Assembly: GCA_009760855.2 (NCBI GenBank)
Contig: WPIO01000099.1
Span: 1,174,001-1,238,000 of the forward strand
DNA: 64,000 bases
Direction of reading: 5' to 3'
Source: Cristatella mucedo
Lineage: Eukaryota > Bryozoa > Phylactolaemata > Cristatellidae
Shown: one piece after another, positions 54,440-64,000 of the stretch
Position numbering within the stretch: position 1 is the stretch's first letter
Layout: the number at the start of each line of letters is the position of its first letter
Program-made: the position numbers and the translations under genes
The notes under the pieces: generated by a model
The model's database searches: none
The model's input: the letters and a program-made list of their open reading frames with translations, nothing else
What the model was told of the DNA's origin: nothing

Positions 54440-55420
54440 ATCTCATTTAGATTCTGGGTGCAATAAATCAATCATCCTAGTTATTGGCGATTTAAATATT
54501 TATTTTTATAACTCATCTAACGCCTTCAGCTCTGAATTGCGTGCACCGGCCGACTCATTGTGGCTCGTATGCATGGCCCTACGCACATTAAGGGTCAAAG
54601 GCTCAACCATCTTTCTCATAAAACTGCACTTTGTTGTCACCAATTACTACCGAACCTCGCTTATCTGACCACATAAAGTTTTTATGCTGGCCCGCAAGCC
54701 TCATCACTACTTCGCTCCTCCATACCATATCATATCCATATATATGGACAATACATTACTTGTTCCATTCTTAGGCTTATAGACTGTTTTCGACAGAAGC
54801 CTTAGATCTGCAGGTCCTATACTGTGGAACATGCTTTAACTTTTCTTACGCAACGACAACGACTCTCCTGGTACCCACTATGGCTCATCCTTTCCAGCAG
54901 TCATGAGCTGCTACTTACATGCTACTCACTACCTCAACTGCTCTCCTATAATAATAATAATAATGACAATGCACTTGATAAAGCCCCCTCAGATAACTCA
55001 ATCTTTCTCTAGGCGCTATACATTTGCTGCAAAGGGAAATGCAATTGAATGGTGAGTAATATCATGCTTGATAAACGAACAAAATGAGTAACTTGGTTAG
55101 GGGTGACATGCACAGGGTCAGCATGCAAATGTGGTTAGTGGCAGCATGCACAGTGTCAGCACGCATAAGCACATCAAGGACGAATCGCAGGGACCCACTA
55201 AATACTGTCCTAAATAGGTGCGTTCTTAAGTTCTTAGCTGCTAGGCTTCACGCGTTCTTTTTGTTGCGTGAGAAGGAGCCTGTTCGCTAAGAAACGTGCA
55301 CCGATAGCCACTTGGGCTGTGAGTGAGCAATACAAAACTCTCCTGCATAGCGCCCACATGGTCTCTGTGGCTCTGTGCAGTTACAGACGGAGATACATTG
55401 CAGTACATTACACATGCAGG
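54440..55420 (+). mobile_element. LINE B-type chimera: endonuclease remnant fused to 3' end, split by LINE A
   Basis: 54460-54680 reads IILVIGDLNIYFYNSSNAFS and, after decay, LSDHIK, the GDxN and SDH motifs of an APE-type endonuclease. It jumps directly to the LINE B sequence AAAGTTTTTATGCTGGCCCG, so the whole RT is deleted. At 54949 it is interrupted by a minus-strand LINE A and resumes at 55238 (TCACGCGTTCTTTTTGTTGC) to GGAGATACATTGCAGTACAT. Confidence 0.7.
54950..55237 (-). mobile_element. LINE A, 3' end, inserted in LINE B
   Basis: (AAT)n GACAATGCACTTGATAAAG, 3'UTR, truncated just inside ORF2 (AGGTGCGTTCTTAAGTTCTT). LINE B sequence CTCAACTGCTCTCCT lies on one side and its continuation on the other. 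Confidence 0.88.
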
Positions 55421-55599
55421 TCTTATTCAGTCTATAATGTGTGCCATGCTCTTCCTCTTGTAAAATTCGTGCGAATCGCGAAAACCTCATCACCCAGTGA
55501 CAGGCGATGCTGTCGATGCTAGAACATCAGCCTCGCCTGTCACCGTGCGACAGGCGTGTAATGTCTACTAGACTCTAACTGAGCAAAGTGTTCTGACTC
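55421..55599. other. Unassigned spacer
   Basis: No element recognised. Confidence 0.3.
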
Positions 55600-56515
55600 A
55601 CCTTATAGGCACTTACGCGGTGCAAAGGAAGGAAGATCTAATTGTCAGAGGCTTCACGCTCAATTAACAATTAGAAAATATGGTCAGGGGTAACATGCAC
55701 AGGATAAGCACACGTATTTATGGTTAGCGTCATTATGCCCAGTGTCAACACTCATAAGAACCCAATGGCCTAATCACAGAGACACACTACATTTTGCGAT
55801 AAATAGCTGCGCTTCTAGTTTCTTTTTCAATCTGGACAAGTCAGAAGATGTCATGGTGAAAGTCGGGAGAGAGAGAGACTACCAGGCTTTGGAGCACTCT
55901 CCTGCGTAACACCCACATGGTCTTTATGACTTTGTGGAGTTACTGACGGAGATACAGAGCAAGCGTACTAAAGGCCCAGTCTCCAGACCGTTTGAGATTT
56001 GCATGAAGTATGGGTTAATAGTCAAATTCAAAGAAGCAGGTGTTAAAATTTGTAGCCTGGTGGGGGAGTATATCTTACAGTTAGCCTGGAGCCAAAGAAC
56101 AAAGGGACAAAAAAGCGATTGAAAAAACCTGGAAATCGATGCTTCCCTTGACTAGGAGCCTGTGCAGGTCGGCGAGAAGTGCTGTGGTGTGGCTACTGCG
56201 TGGCTCACATTAGACAAGCCTAGCTGCAAAGTTTTGGACCAGTTGCAAGTGCCTGAGTGAGTAGGCCCGTAAACCAGCAAGAAGTGAGTTACAGACGTCA
56301 AGACAATACGTCACAAAAACGTAGCCTAATCGATATGTGTTATCCATGTCAAAGCAAGTCAGAATTTTAGGTAATTTATAAAGCTGAAAGTAGGCATACT
56401 TGACAGTGGCCCTACTGTGGTTTCTAAAGACATATGTAATTAACCCGAAGATTTTAATTGTCGGTCTAAAGATGACCAATTTTTAGGACTTGGGCAGGAC
56501 CTCTTTTTCCACAGA
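55600..56515 (-). mobile_element. LINE A, old copy split by a LINE B tail
   Basis: 3'UTR from TTATAGGCACTTACGCGGTG, ORF2 C-terminus in pieces (56479-56210: YAYFQLYKLPKILTCFDMDN, CNSLLAGLRAYSLRHLQLVQ). Interrupted at 55898-55957. Confidence 0.75.
55898..55957 (+). mobile_element. LINE B, 60-bp terminal fragment
   Basis: CTCTCCTGCGTAACACCCAC through GTTACTGACGGAGATACA. GAGCA occurs on both sides (TTTGGAGCA before, ACAGAGCA after), consistent with a short target-site duplication of an extremely 5'-truncated insertion. Confidence 0.8.
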
Positions 56516-57010
56516 TTTTATGATAATCTGAAGGATATCTGGGCTGCAATTTTCAACCAGTGAAGACTGCAGAGATTATTGTATATGGCCTTCAGGTAAT
56601 GAGATCTGTTTATTGCACTAGAACTTATTGAGGTAGCCACGTTGCCTGCACAACTCACGGAAAATCTTTTAAAAAAGGTCACAGGATATGACTTAGCAAA
56701 TACTTTAGCTGTGGACCTCTTTATGTTTTCATGAATGCCCACAATGGCTTCAGAAATTATGGCTTAATACGTTTACAACGAACCGTTATTTTATGGCAAT
56801 TGATTACTCTCAGAACTGGCCAGCGAATCTTTAACCTTCTTAAAGTACGTTATGAGTCTGATTATCAGGACTTCAGCTTTCAAGTGAAAAAAAAATCAAT
56901 AATTTTCTAATATACCGGACGTAGGCTGTTATAAAGTCTTCAAAATTTTTTAGATCTCTATCTTTCACACTTTTTTAAGTGGCATCTAATCCTAAACTAA
57001 GCAAGGAAAA
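56515..57010 (-). mobile_element. LINE linker relic related to 44053-44709
   Basis: GGTAGCCACGTTGCCTGCAC and AAGGTCACAGGATATGACTT parallel GGTAGCCACATTGCATGCAG and AAGGTCACAGGTTGTGGACC. At the protein level AKSYPVTFFKRFSVSCAGNV parallels AGPQPVTFLPWSSKVSACNV. Confidence 0.6.
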
Positions 57011-57107
57011 TCTCTGGAGCAGTTTGATACAGACTCAGATTAGTGCTGAAGAAAACTGAGCTGCTCATGCAAGCAAAATTAAGGCCAACCTTATAAAGAA
57101 AATCATG

Positions 57108-57236
57108 TTAAATACATAAACTATTGCTTGTACGGCTATGCATTATACCAATTTCCATTCTTTCGCAGATGTCTTCTTCCGTTTGCTCAAGGTTATTGCC
57201 CTCAATCAATGTAAGGAAGGTATCCCCCTTCTGCTC
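57108..57236 (-). CDS. Candidate terminal exon C-gamma
   Basis: Minus strand after the acceptor TTCACTTTTGCAG: 42 codons, EQKGDTFLTLIEGNNLEQTE then EDICERMEIGIMH and a short tail to a stop. Same acceptor, phase and terminal position as C-alpha and C-beta. The tyrosines of the C-beta motif are not kept here (F and E instead). Confidence 0.4.
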   Translation of the reverse strand, partial: EQKGDTFLTLIEGNNLEQTEEDICERMEIGIMHSRTSNSLCI

Positions 57237-57299
57237 CTGCAAAAGTGAATGCTGCTACAGAAGAGTACTGACTATAGCGGACAAAGTAATCCTAATGGA

Positions 57300-57615
57300 A
57301 ATTAATAATAATCATAATAATAATAAAGCACTTGATAAAGCAACCTCAGATAACTCATTCTCTTTGTAGGCGCTTTAAATTTGCTGCAAAAGGAAACGCG
57401 TGTGAATAGTAAGTAATATCATTCTTGATAAACAACATGAAAAACATGGTTAGTGGTAACATGCACGGAGTCAGCATGTGAGTGTGGTTAGTGGCAGCAT
57501 GCACAGTGTCAGCACAAATAAGCACATGAAGGACGAATCACAGGGACCAACTAAATGCTGTCCTAAATAGGTGTGTTTTTAAATTCTTTTCAAATGTGGT
57601 CAAGTCATTGAAATG
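57300..57615 (-). mobile_element. LINE A, 3' end
   Basis: (AAT)n AAGCACTTGATAAAGCAACC, full 3'UTR, ORF2 end, truncated at GGTCAAGTCATT. Confidence 0.88.
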
Positions 57616-57859
57616 GATAAACTAACTGATGCATGGTAACAAGCGACATTATTGGATGCCTAAGACATTTTTGAGATGGGCAAGTAGTAATCATGAATAG
57701 GCTAACAAAAAAGTAAGTCACAGAAGCGACTCAAGACGATAAAGGAAAACGGCAGTGATAAACAGCAAGTTAGGTTGATAAAATTGAATTCTTAGTAGCA
57801 CCTCTTGAGTAAGTACTATCGTCTACGCTGCTACTGAAAAGCTTGTAAAGTTGATAATA
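57616..57859. other. Unassigned spacer
   Basis: No element recognised. Confidence 0.3.
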
Positions 57860-58368
57860 TCTTCATCGTTGTCACTAACTTTTAGGTCCCATCATTCATA
57901 AGCTCCAGCCTACCTGTCAGATCTACTTCGTCACCAGGCTAAGCATCGTAGCACTAGTTTTTAGGAATCTAAATGTTTACCTATACCTCGTAGAAACCTC
58001 CAATCCTTTGGAGGCGGTGCAATTACTTAGTATTGTCCCAAAACCCGGAGCTCACTCCCGACCTGCATCAAGACATATCCTTTACTTGACCACATTTAAA
58101 AAGAAACTGAAAACTCACGTATTTATCCCAGTCTATAGTGGGTTCCTAAAATTCGACTTCTAGGTGCATGTGCATGCTACCACTGTGCTTGCTGCCAATA
58201 ACCATAGTTTTATGCTGCCCCTGTGCACGTTACCACCAACCATGCTTTTCATGTCGTTTATTTAGCATGCTATCACTAATCATTCGATCGAGCTCAGTTT
58301 AAAGCGAATTTAAAAAGAGACTAGAATGAGATCGATCTCCATGAGGTTGCCTTATGACATGCATTAAT
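57860..58368 (+). mobile_element. LINE A, ORF2 end and 3'UTR
   Basis: TAACTTTTAGGTCCCATCAT through TTTGGAGGCGGTGCAATTAC, 3'UTR and a decayed hairpin ending GACATGCATTAATG. Confidence 0.8.
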
Positions 58369-58808
58369 GTTACTAGTTAATGTAATGTAACGTAATGTAT
58401 CTCCGTCTGTAACTCCACAAAGTCATACAGACCATGCGGGTGTTACGCAGGAGAGTTTTGTATAGCCCACTCATAGCCTAAGCGGCTTTCGGTATGGGCG
58501 AACCTAGGGCGATTCAGAGATTGGAAAGGCTGACTCTCAAAATTGGCTCTGCCAGAATATCTCTAGCTGAATCAGCTCAAAATCTAGGTGTCATATTCCA
58601 AAGCGACCTCTCGTTAAACGACCATATCAGCTCCACAGTCAAATCTGCCTATTTTCAGCTTCATAACATTGCTAAAATTCGGGGTTGTTTAGATAAGGAT
58701 ACCACGTCTAAGTTGGTCCACACATTCATGACATCCCGTCTCGACATCTGCAACTCACTGCTTACTGGCCTACCAGCATGTGCGAACAGGCGGTTGCATT
58801 GGTGACTC
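58369..58808 (+). mobile_element. LINE A, ORF2 fragment split by LINE B
   Basis: TTACTAGTTA (58371-58380) is followed by a minus-strand LINE B and then ATGGGCGAACC (58494), which are adjacent in other copies (TTACTAGTTATGGGCAAACC). Continues RLTLKIGSARISLAESAQNL to [15 protein letters not shown]. Confidence 0.8.
58381..58493 (-). mobile_element. LINE B, ~110-bp terminal fragment inserted in LINE A
   Basis: Reads on the plus strand as TAATGTAACGTAATGTATCT, TGTTACGCAGGAGAGTTTTG, AGCCTAAGCGGCTTTCGGT. The pentamer tail is well preserved. Confidence 0.88.
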
Positions 58809-58814
58809 CAGAGT

Positions 58815-60070
58815 GGGAGACTCCAGAGTATTGAAGTAAATGGACAAAGATCATCTGAAGTACCTCTGAAATATGGATTACCTCAGGGCTCCGTGCCAGG
58901 TCCGGTTCCCTTCACGTTTACACTCTCCCTCTTGCTGATGTGATTGCCAAGCACAATCTAGGCTTTCACTTCTATGCGGATGAAACTCAGTTGTACCTTT
59001 CCTTTGATCCCTCCCAGCCTTCGAGCACCTCAAATTCTCTCAACTCACTTGCTGCATGCATTGATGACATCCGGACATGGATGGCAGCAAATTTTCTAAA
59101 ACTAAAAAATGACAAAACTAGCTTACTAGTTATGGGCAAACCCAGTGTGATTCAGAACTTGGAAAGGCTGACGCTCAAAATTGGCTCTGCCAGCAAATCT
59201 CCAGTTGAATCGGCTCGAAATCTAGGTGTCATATTCCAAAGCGAGATCTCGTTAGACGACCATATCAGCGCCACAGTCAAATCTGCATATTTTCAGCTCC
59301 ACAACATGGCTAAAGTTCGCCCTAGTTTAGATAAGGATACCACGTCCAAGTTGGTCTATGCATTCGTGACATCCCGTCTCGACTTCTGCAACTCACTGCT
59401 TACTGGCATACCAGCATGTGCGATCAGGCGATTGCAGCTGGTACAAAACTCTGCAGCTAGGCTTGTCTGTCGTGAGCGTCGCAGTTGCCACATTACTCCA
59501 CTTCTCGCCGACCTGCGCTGGCTACCAGTCAAGCAACGGATTGACTTCAAGGTTTTGTCGCTCACTTTTAGGTCCCTTCATTTTATAGCTCCAGCCTATC
59601 TCTCAGATATACTCCTCCATCAGGTCAAGCATCGTACCACCCGCTTTTCGGAATACAACAGCCTCCAAATACCTCGTGCAAACCTTAAATTCTTTGGAGA
59701 TCGTGCACTTAGTTTGTATGCTCCCAAAGCCTGGAACTCCCTCCCGACCAGCGTCAGAACATCCCCTGACCTGACCACATTTAAAAAGAACTGAAAAACA
59801 CCTATTTAGGACAGCATTTAGTGGGTCCCTATGACTCGTCCTTGATGTGCTTATGCATGCTGACACTGTGCATGCTGCCACTAACCACATTTGCATGCTG
59901 ACCCTGTGCATGTCACCTCTAACCGTGTTATTCATTTTTCTTGTTTATCAAGCATGATTTTACTTCACATTCAATTGCATTTCACTTTTCAGCAAATGCA
60001 AAGCACCTAGAGAGAGATTAAGTTCTCTGAGGGCGCTTTATCAAGTGCATCATGATTATTACTTGTATTA
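58815..60070 (+). mobile_element. LINE A, long copy with mutated catalytic motif
   Basis: Begins at GGGAGACTCCAGAGTATTGA, includes a degraded motif B (GLPQGSVPGP), then the open frame 58940-59794 (284 codons) with YADE in place of YADD, the thumb and most of the C-terminus. A frameshift near 59790 precedes the normal end. Full 3'UTR and short tail. It follows the previous fragment head to tail, with GACTCCAGAGT repeated at the join (58804-58814, 58819-58829). Confidence 0.9.
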
Positions 60071-60452
60071 TTAATATTCAGCGCTTCTGACGAAGCACGA
60101 CATCTGCGAAATACTGTTTAAAAGAAATACATGTCTACACTGTATAAGGATGAAACTACGTTACCGACATAATATGTAATAACTTGGCTATTAGTCAAAA
60201 ATGAAATCAAAAGCATCACAGATATTTATAGCGACGATAAATGTCGACATTGGAATACAATAGTTCAGTCCAATACCAAGATTGAACATAGCACGGTCTT
60301 TAAAAAAAACTGACCCTAATAGTGCACTCGCACGGAATACTCGTATTATAAGATAATACAAGTCCGTCAGGCCAAAGCCATTGCCTTCGTTACTATTTAG
60401 CAAACTGGTTTAACTGTAAAGGAAACCTATGCAGTAATCAAACTTGTGTTAC
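60071..60452. other. Spacer, partly paralogous to 48390-48780
   Basis: AGCATCACAGATATTTATAG parallels TGCATCAAAGATATTTATAG near 48415, and GTAAAGGAAACCTATGCAGT parallels GCGAAGGAAACCCGTGCAGA near 48748. Supports a duplicated unit that includes exon F. Confidence 0.4.
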
Positions 60453-60505
60453 CTCAAAATTCCTCATGAAATCAGTAGCTGTGCAGTGATTGTTGAATGA
60501 ATCGT
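60453..60505 (-). CDS. Candidate short exon F-gamma (53 bp)
   Basis: Minus strand, acceptor AAATTTTGCAG, donor TTTGAG/GTAACA. Reads DSFNNHCTATDFMRNFE after two bases of a split codon, parallel to F-beta. Splicing to C-gamma would be in frame. Confidence 0.4.
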
Positions 60506-60599
60506 CTGCAAAATTTATCAAGACCACCGTGAATCGCAATATCGTATCTGTTTGAGTTTTAGTATTAATTATGATACGTTACATTCGTAATTTCATTTT

Positions 60600-61040
60600 T
60601 TTAGGTTTTTCTTGTCTATTGTTGCTTTCTTAATAAATCATCTAACAGCAAACTCGAATCCTTTGGGGACTTTGCCTTTAGTTTGTATACTCTGTGGGTC
60701 TGGAGCCTACTCCCTACTTGATTCGTGACATCTCCTGACTTGATCACATTTGAAAAGAAACTAAATACGTATCTATTCATCACAGCATTTAGCTGGTCCC
60801 AGAGATTGACCTTTATGTGCTTACGTGTGCCAACACATTATATGCTGCCACTAACCACACTTGCATGCTGAACCTGTGCATACCAACCCTAACGATGTTA
60901 TTCATGTATTTTATTGAAAATGTTATTACTAACCATTCAATCGTTCTTCTATTGGAGAAAACTTAAAGTGCCTAGACAGAGAAATTGAGTTCTCTGAGGG
61001 TGCTGTTTAAAATGCTTTATTATTTTTATTATTATTATCA
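60600..61040 (+). mobile_element. LINE A, old ORF2 end and 3'UTR
   Basis: AATCCTTTGGGGACTTTGCC through TTTAGCTGGTCCCAGAGATT, 3'UTR, AGTGCCTAGACAGAGAAATT and (ATT)n. A linker scrap (TTGTCTATTGTTGCTTTCTT) precedes it. Confidence 0.8.
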
Positions 61041-62199
61041 GTCAGTATTTAGGTGCAGGGTATAACCCCTGAGACAAGGGACATATTTATTCTGTTTGTT
61101 ATGGCAGTGATAATGCAAAAAACGGCATGCATTATAAGAATATTTTACTTTACCACAGAAATTTGACCTAAGGTAGACATATTTCAGTACGTTCTGAAAA
61201 AGAAATCAATTAAAGGTTTATTAATTAACTCTTCTATTAAAGACAACAACCTCCGTAATGAGTAATGGCCATAACCTCTCGGTTTTTAGGCATAAACGGT
61301 AGCTAAAAACACTTAATACCTCGGAAAACGTTGTAGCATAAGTGTTGCTGCAATAGTATACAAATATCATTATTACTATCTTAATTGAACATAGCACTTT
61401 GGAAATAATCGAATAGGCTTAAAAGACGGCTATTACTTACAATTACCTGAAATATAATATTTACTACTTTCATTTTTAGGGCCTTACAATAACTACATTT
61501 AGACTTCCTGGAAATTAGAATGAATCGAACTTTTAAGAATGTTCAGTGTATATTTCATAACCCCTGGAAGTAATGATAATAGTCGAGATACTTTTCTACA
61601 GACGTCTTAAGCAGCCCAATGTATGTCCTAACAAGTGACGTCAATTAGAGAGGCGCACATAATAATATTTACATGCATATTTGTGTGGCTCTCAGAGTGA
61701 CGGGTCAAGAATAGAAGAACCTCATTGTAATTACAGTTTGCAACCTGAGGCTTTAGTTTCACAAAGGGATTCTAGCTAATTTTGAGTAGATTTACTAGCT
61801 AAGACTCATGCAAGTGCAGCATATTCTCTATCTGCAACTTTTCTCTATACTAAGTTTACGACTGACTATACCATCAGTAAAATCTATTAGAACGTTTACC
61901 TACAAAACGCTCGCAGATTCCAGATAGGTACTTTATTTAGCTGACACTAAATCTTTTCCTTGTCGGTCAAAGTAAATAATTTAAATTTGCTGTTATGAGA
62001 ACTTAGGTAACAGCTCCGTTACGCCATTTTATTGAGCTCTCTTTATAACATGCTACAAAGGTAAGAATTCAATGCCGGTACAATTAGTCCTGACCATAAA
62101 GGATCCGGAGAACGCTCAGTGAAAGCAAAAGCCACATATTATGACGTAGGCAAGTCTTCAATGGTAAGGTAATAGCAGAATGTCGTGCGAAAACCTAAT
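61041..62199. other. Unassigned AT-rich region with a weak M-type block
   Basis: 61240-61330 (CCGTAATGAGTAATGGCCAT; GGCATAAACGGTAGCTAAAA) weakly matches blocks M-alpha and M-beta. Otherwise no feature. Confidence 0.3.
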
Positions 62200-63095
62200 A
62201 GCTCAATATTGGCTCTGCCAGCATATCTCCGGTTGAATCAGCTCAAAATCTAGGTGCCTTGTTTTAAAGTGACCTCTTGGTAGACGACAACATCAACTCC
62301 TCAATCAAATCTGCCTAATTTCAGATACATAACATTACTAAAATTCGGGCTTGTTTAGATAAGGATACCATGGCTAAGTTGGTCCATGCATTTGTGACAT
62401 ATCGTCTTGACTTCTGTAGCTCACTGCTTGCTGGCCCAGCGGCAAGTGCAATAGGTGATTACAGCTTGTGCAAAACTCTGCAGCTAGGCTTGTCTGTCGT
62501 GAGCATCGCAGTTGCCACATCACACCACTTCTCATTGACCTGCACGGGCTACATGTCAAGCAACGGATCGACTTCAAGGTTCTGTCGCTCACTTTAACAT
62601 CAATCCATTCTTTCGCTCCAGCCTATCTCTCAGATCTACTCCCCCACCAGGCCAAGCAGCGTACAGTCCGCTTTTCGGACTGCAACAGTTTACCAACACC
62701 TAGTAGAAACCTAAAATCCTTTGGAGACCGTGCACTTAGTTTGTATGCTCCCAAAGCCTAGCACTCCTTACCGACTTGCATCAGAACATTTCATGACTTG
62801 ACCACATTTAAGAAGAACTTTAAAACACACCTATTTAGGATAGCATTTAGTGGGTCAGTGTAATTCGTCCTTGATGTGCTTAAGCGTGCTGACACTGTGC
62901 ATGCTACCACTAACCACACTTGCATGCCGACCCTGTGCACGTCATCCCTAACCATGTTATTCATGTTGTTTTTCAAGCATGATATTACTCACTATTAAAT
63001 CGCGTTTTCCTTTGCAGCAAACATAAAGAGTCTAGAAAGGGATTTCGTGCTCAGAGGGCTCCTTATCAAGTGCATTATTATTATTATTATTATCA
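62200..63095 (+). mobile_element. LINE A, ORF2 C-terminus to tail
   Basis: ATTGGCTCTGCCAGCATATC, frame 62468-62761 ([20 protein letters not shown]...), then 3'UTR, AAAGAGTCTAGAAAGGGATT and (ATT)n at 63075-63094. Frameshifts near 62430 and in the last coding stretch. Confidence 0.88.
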
Positions 63096-64000
63096 CTCAG
63101 GTCTACTACAGGTATTCACTCCTAGACCAACGACAGTGAAGAGGGAAATATACAAGATCAGGGAAGAATGAAAGTGGCTAGAAGAAGAATAGGCGAGCTG
63201 AGCATAGAGACAAGATTGAGTGAGTTGAAGTCAATTCATCTAGTACCTAGGTACTCAGAAGTCTTTGAATAACAATAAGGATACAAGTAATTATTGAAAT
63301 CTTAGATCAAATATTGTGCATGTGTTCACAATAATCCTAGAATAATATTGGTAGTAATAATAGCAGAATGAGTCATTCTATACATCAAAAGAATCATCAG
63401 GTTAGCATGATAGGCGAAAATGATGACAGGCGAAAACAGAACTGCTTTTGGCCAGTTATCTTGAGGCTTAAAAGCTTTTGTTTCATAAACCAATCAATAA
63501 ATTGGAGTAGGTAATGGATGATCATATAATAGTTATCAGTTATAAAAGTAAAAAATCTTTTTTATTGCAACTTCAATAACTTAATGACGTTTTAGGCCCC
63601 TTAAAAATGCTGTTGTTGCTCGAATCCAAGCGATTTGAGCACAACATTTTACAGTGTGTGCTTTCTTTTGCAGGCTACTTACATTCTTATTTGCCTTTAA
63701 ATTGAAACATGAGTTTCTCTATACCAATCTGAATGCCTAGCATGGTCATTGTGTTTAACTTGCTCTTGATTGAAAACTTGATGCGCTCACGTGTGTGCGA
63801 TTTCTCCACAGAAGCAATAATAAAAAACAGTGTAAAAAGTTTAAAAAAGAATAGTGAACTGCAACATCATTGAGACTTGGAATGAATAAGTCACCCTCGT
63901 TCCTACTGTACACCATTCAAGATGGCAGCAGAAACTTACAGCCAGACAAACTTAAAATAACTACCAGAATGTCTATAATGGAGTACTAGGTTAGGCGGTC
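63096..64000. other. Unassigned spacer
   Basis: No gene or repeat recognised. Confidence 0.4.

Overview
This is animal (metazoan) nuclear DNA with no bacterial-style gene organisation. Most of it is debris of non-LTR retrotransposons (LINEs) and tRNA-derived SINEs, with simple repeats and a few host-like genes. The species cannot be named. The CR1/L2-type LINEs, C2H2 zinc-finger genes, long GA and TA microsatellites and fairly AT-rich spacer fit an invertebrate or basal-chordate genome.

Two LINE families account for most long reading frames. LINE A (L2/CR1-like) ends in a ~300-bp 3'UTR, a GCGCC/GGCGC hairpin and an (ATT)n tail. LINE B is related, has almost no 3'UTR and ends in a (TACAT)n-type tail. 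Every copy is 5'-truncated, frameshifted or rearranged. The two families are inserted into each other in both directions, so their active periods overlapped. Two tRNA-derived SINE families are also present. SINE1 carries a 3' end nearly matching that of LINE A. SINE2 has a GC-rich palindrome and a hairpin conserved by compensatory changes.

The left half (about 2.8-34 kb) holds a duplicated zinc-finger locus. Unit 1 (about 2.77-11.1 kb, +) and unit 2 (about 19.1-23.4 kb, +) share a ~1 kb upstream module with a conserved GTAAGT donor, a GA microsatellite, a conserved acceptor, a C2H2 exon (10 and 9 fingers) and a downstream flank with an antisense Myb/SANT-like relic. An inverted third unit is suggested by the same module at 32.9-33.97 kb and a broken zinc-finger array on the minus strand at 27.2-27.6 kb. 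Both intact-looking finger ORFs end early, with decayed fingers downstream.

The right half (about 42-61.5 kb) holds LINE debris around a set of short paralogous minus-strand segments (42.5-42.9, 47.2-48.8, 57.1-60.5 kb). They look like small 3' exons of an unrecognised gene family, with conserved splice sites and matching phases. This is the best candidate for something undescribed. A hAT transposase remnant lies near 16.3 kb. No rRNA gene, CRISPR array or operon was seen.

All homology statements come from comparing sequences within the window by eye. Boundaries of degenerate copies are approximate, typically within 10-30 bp.
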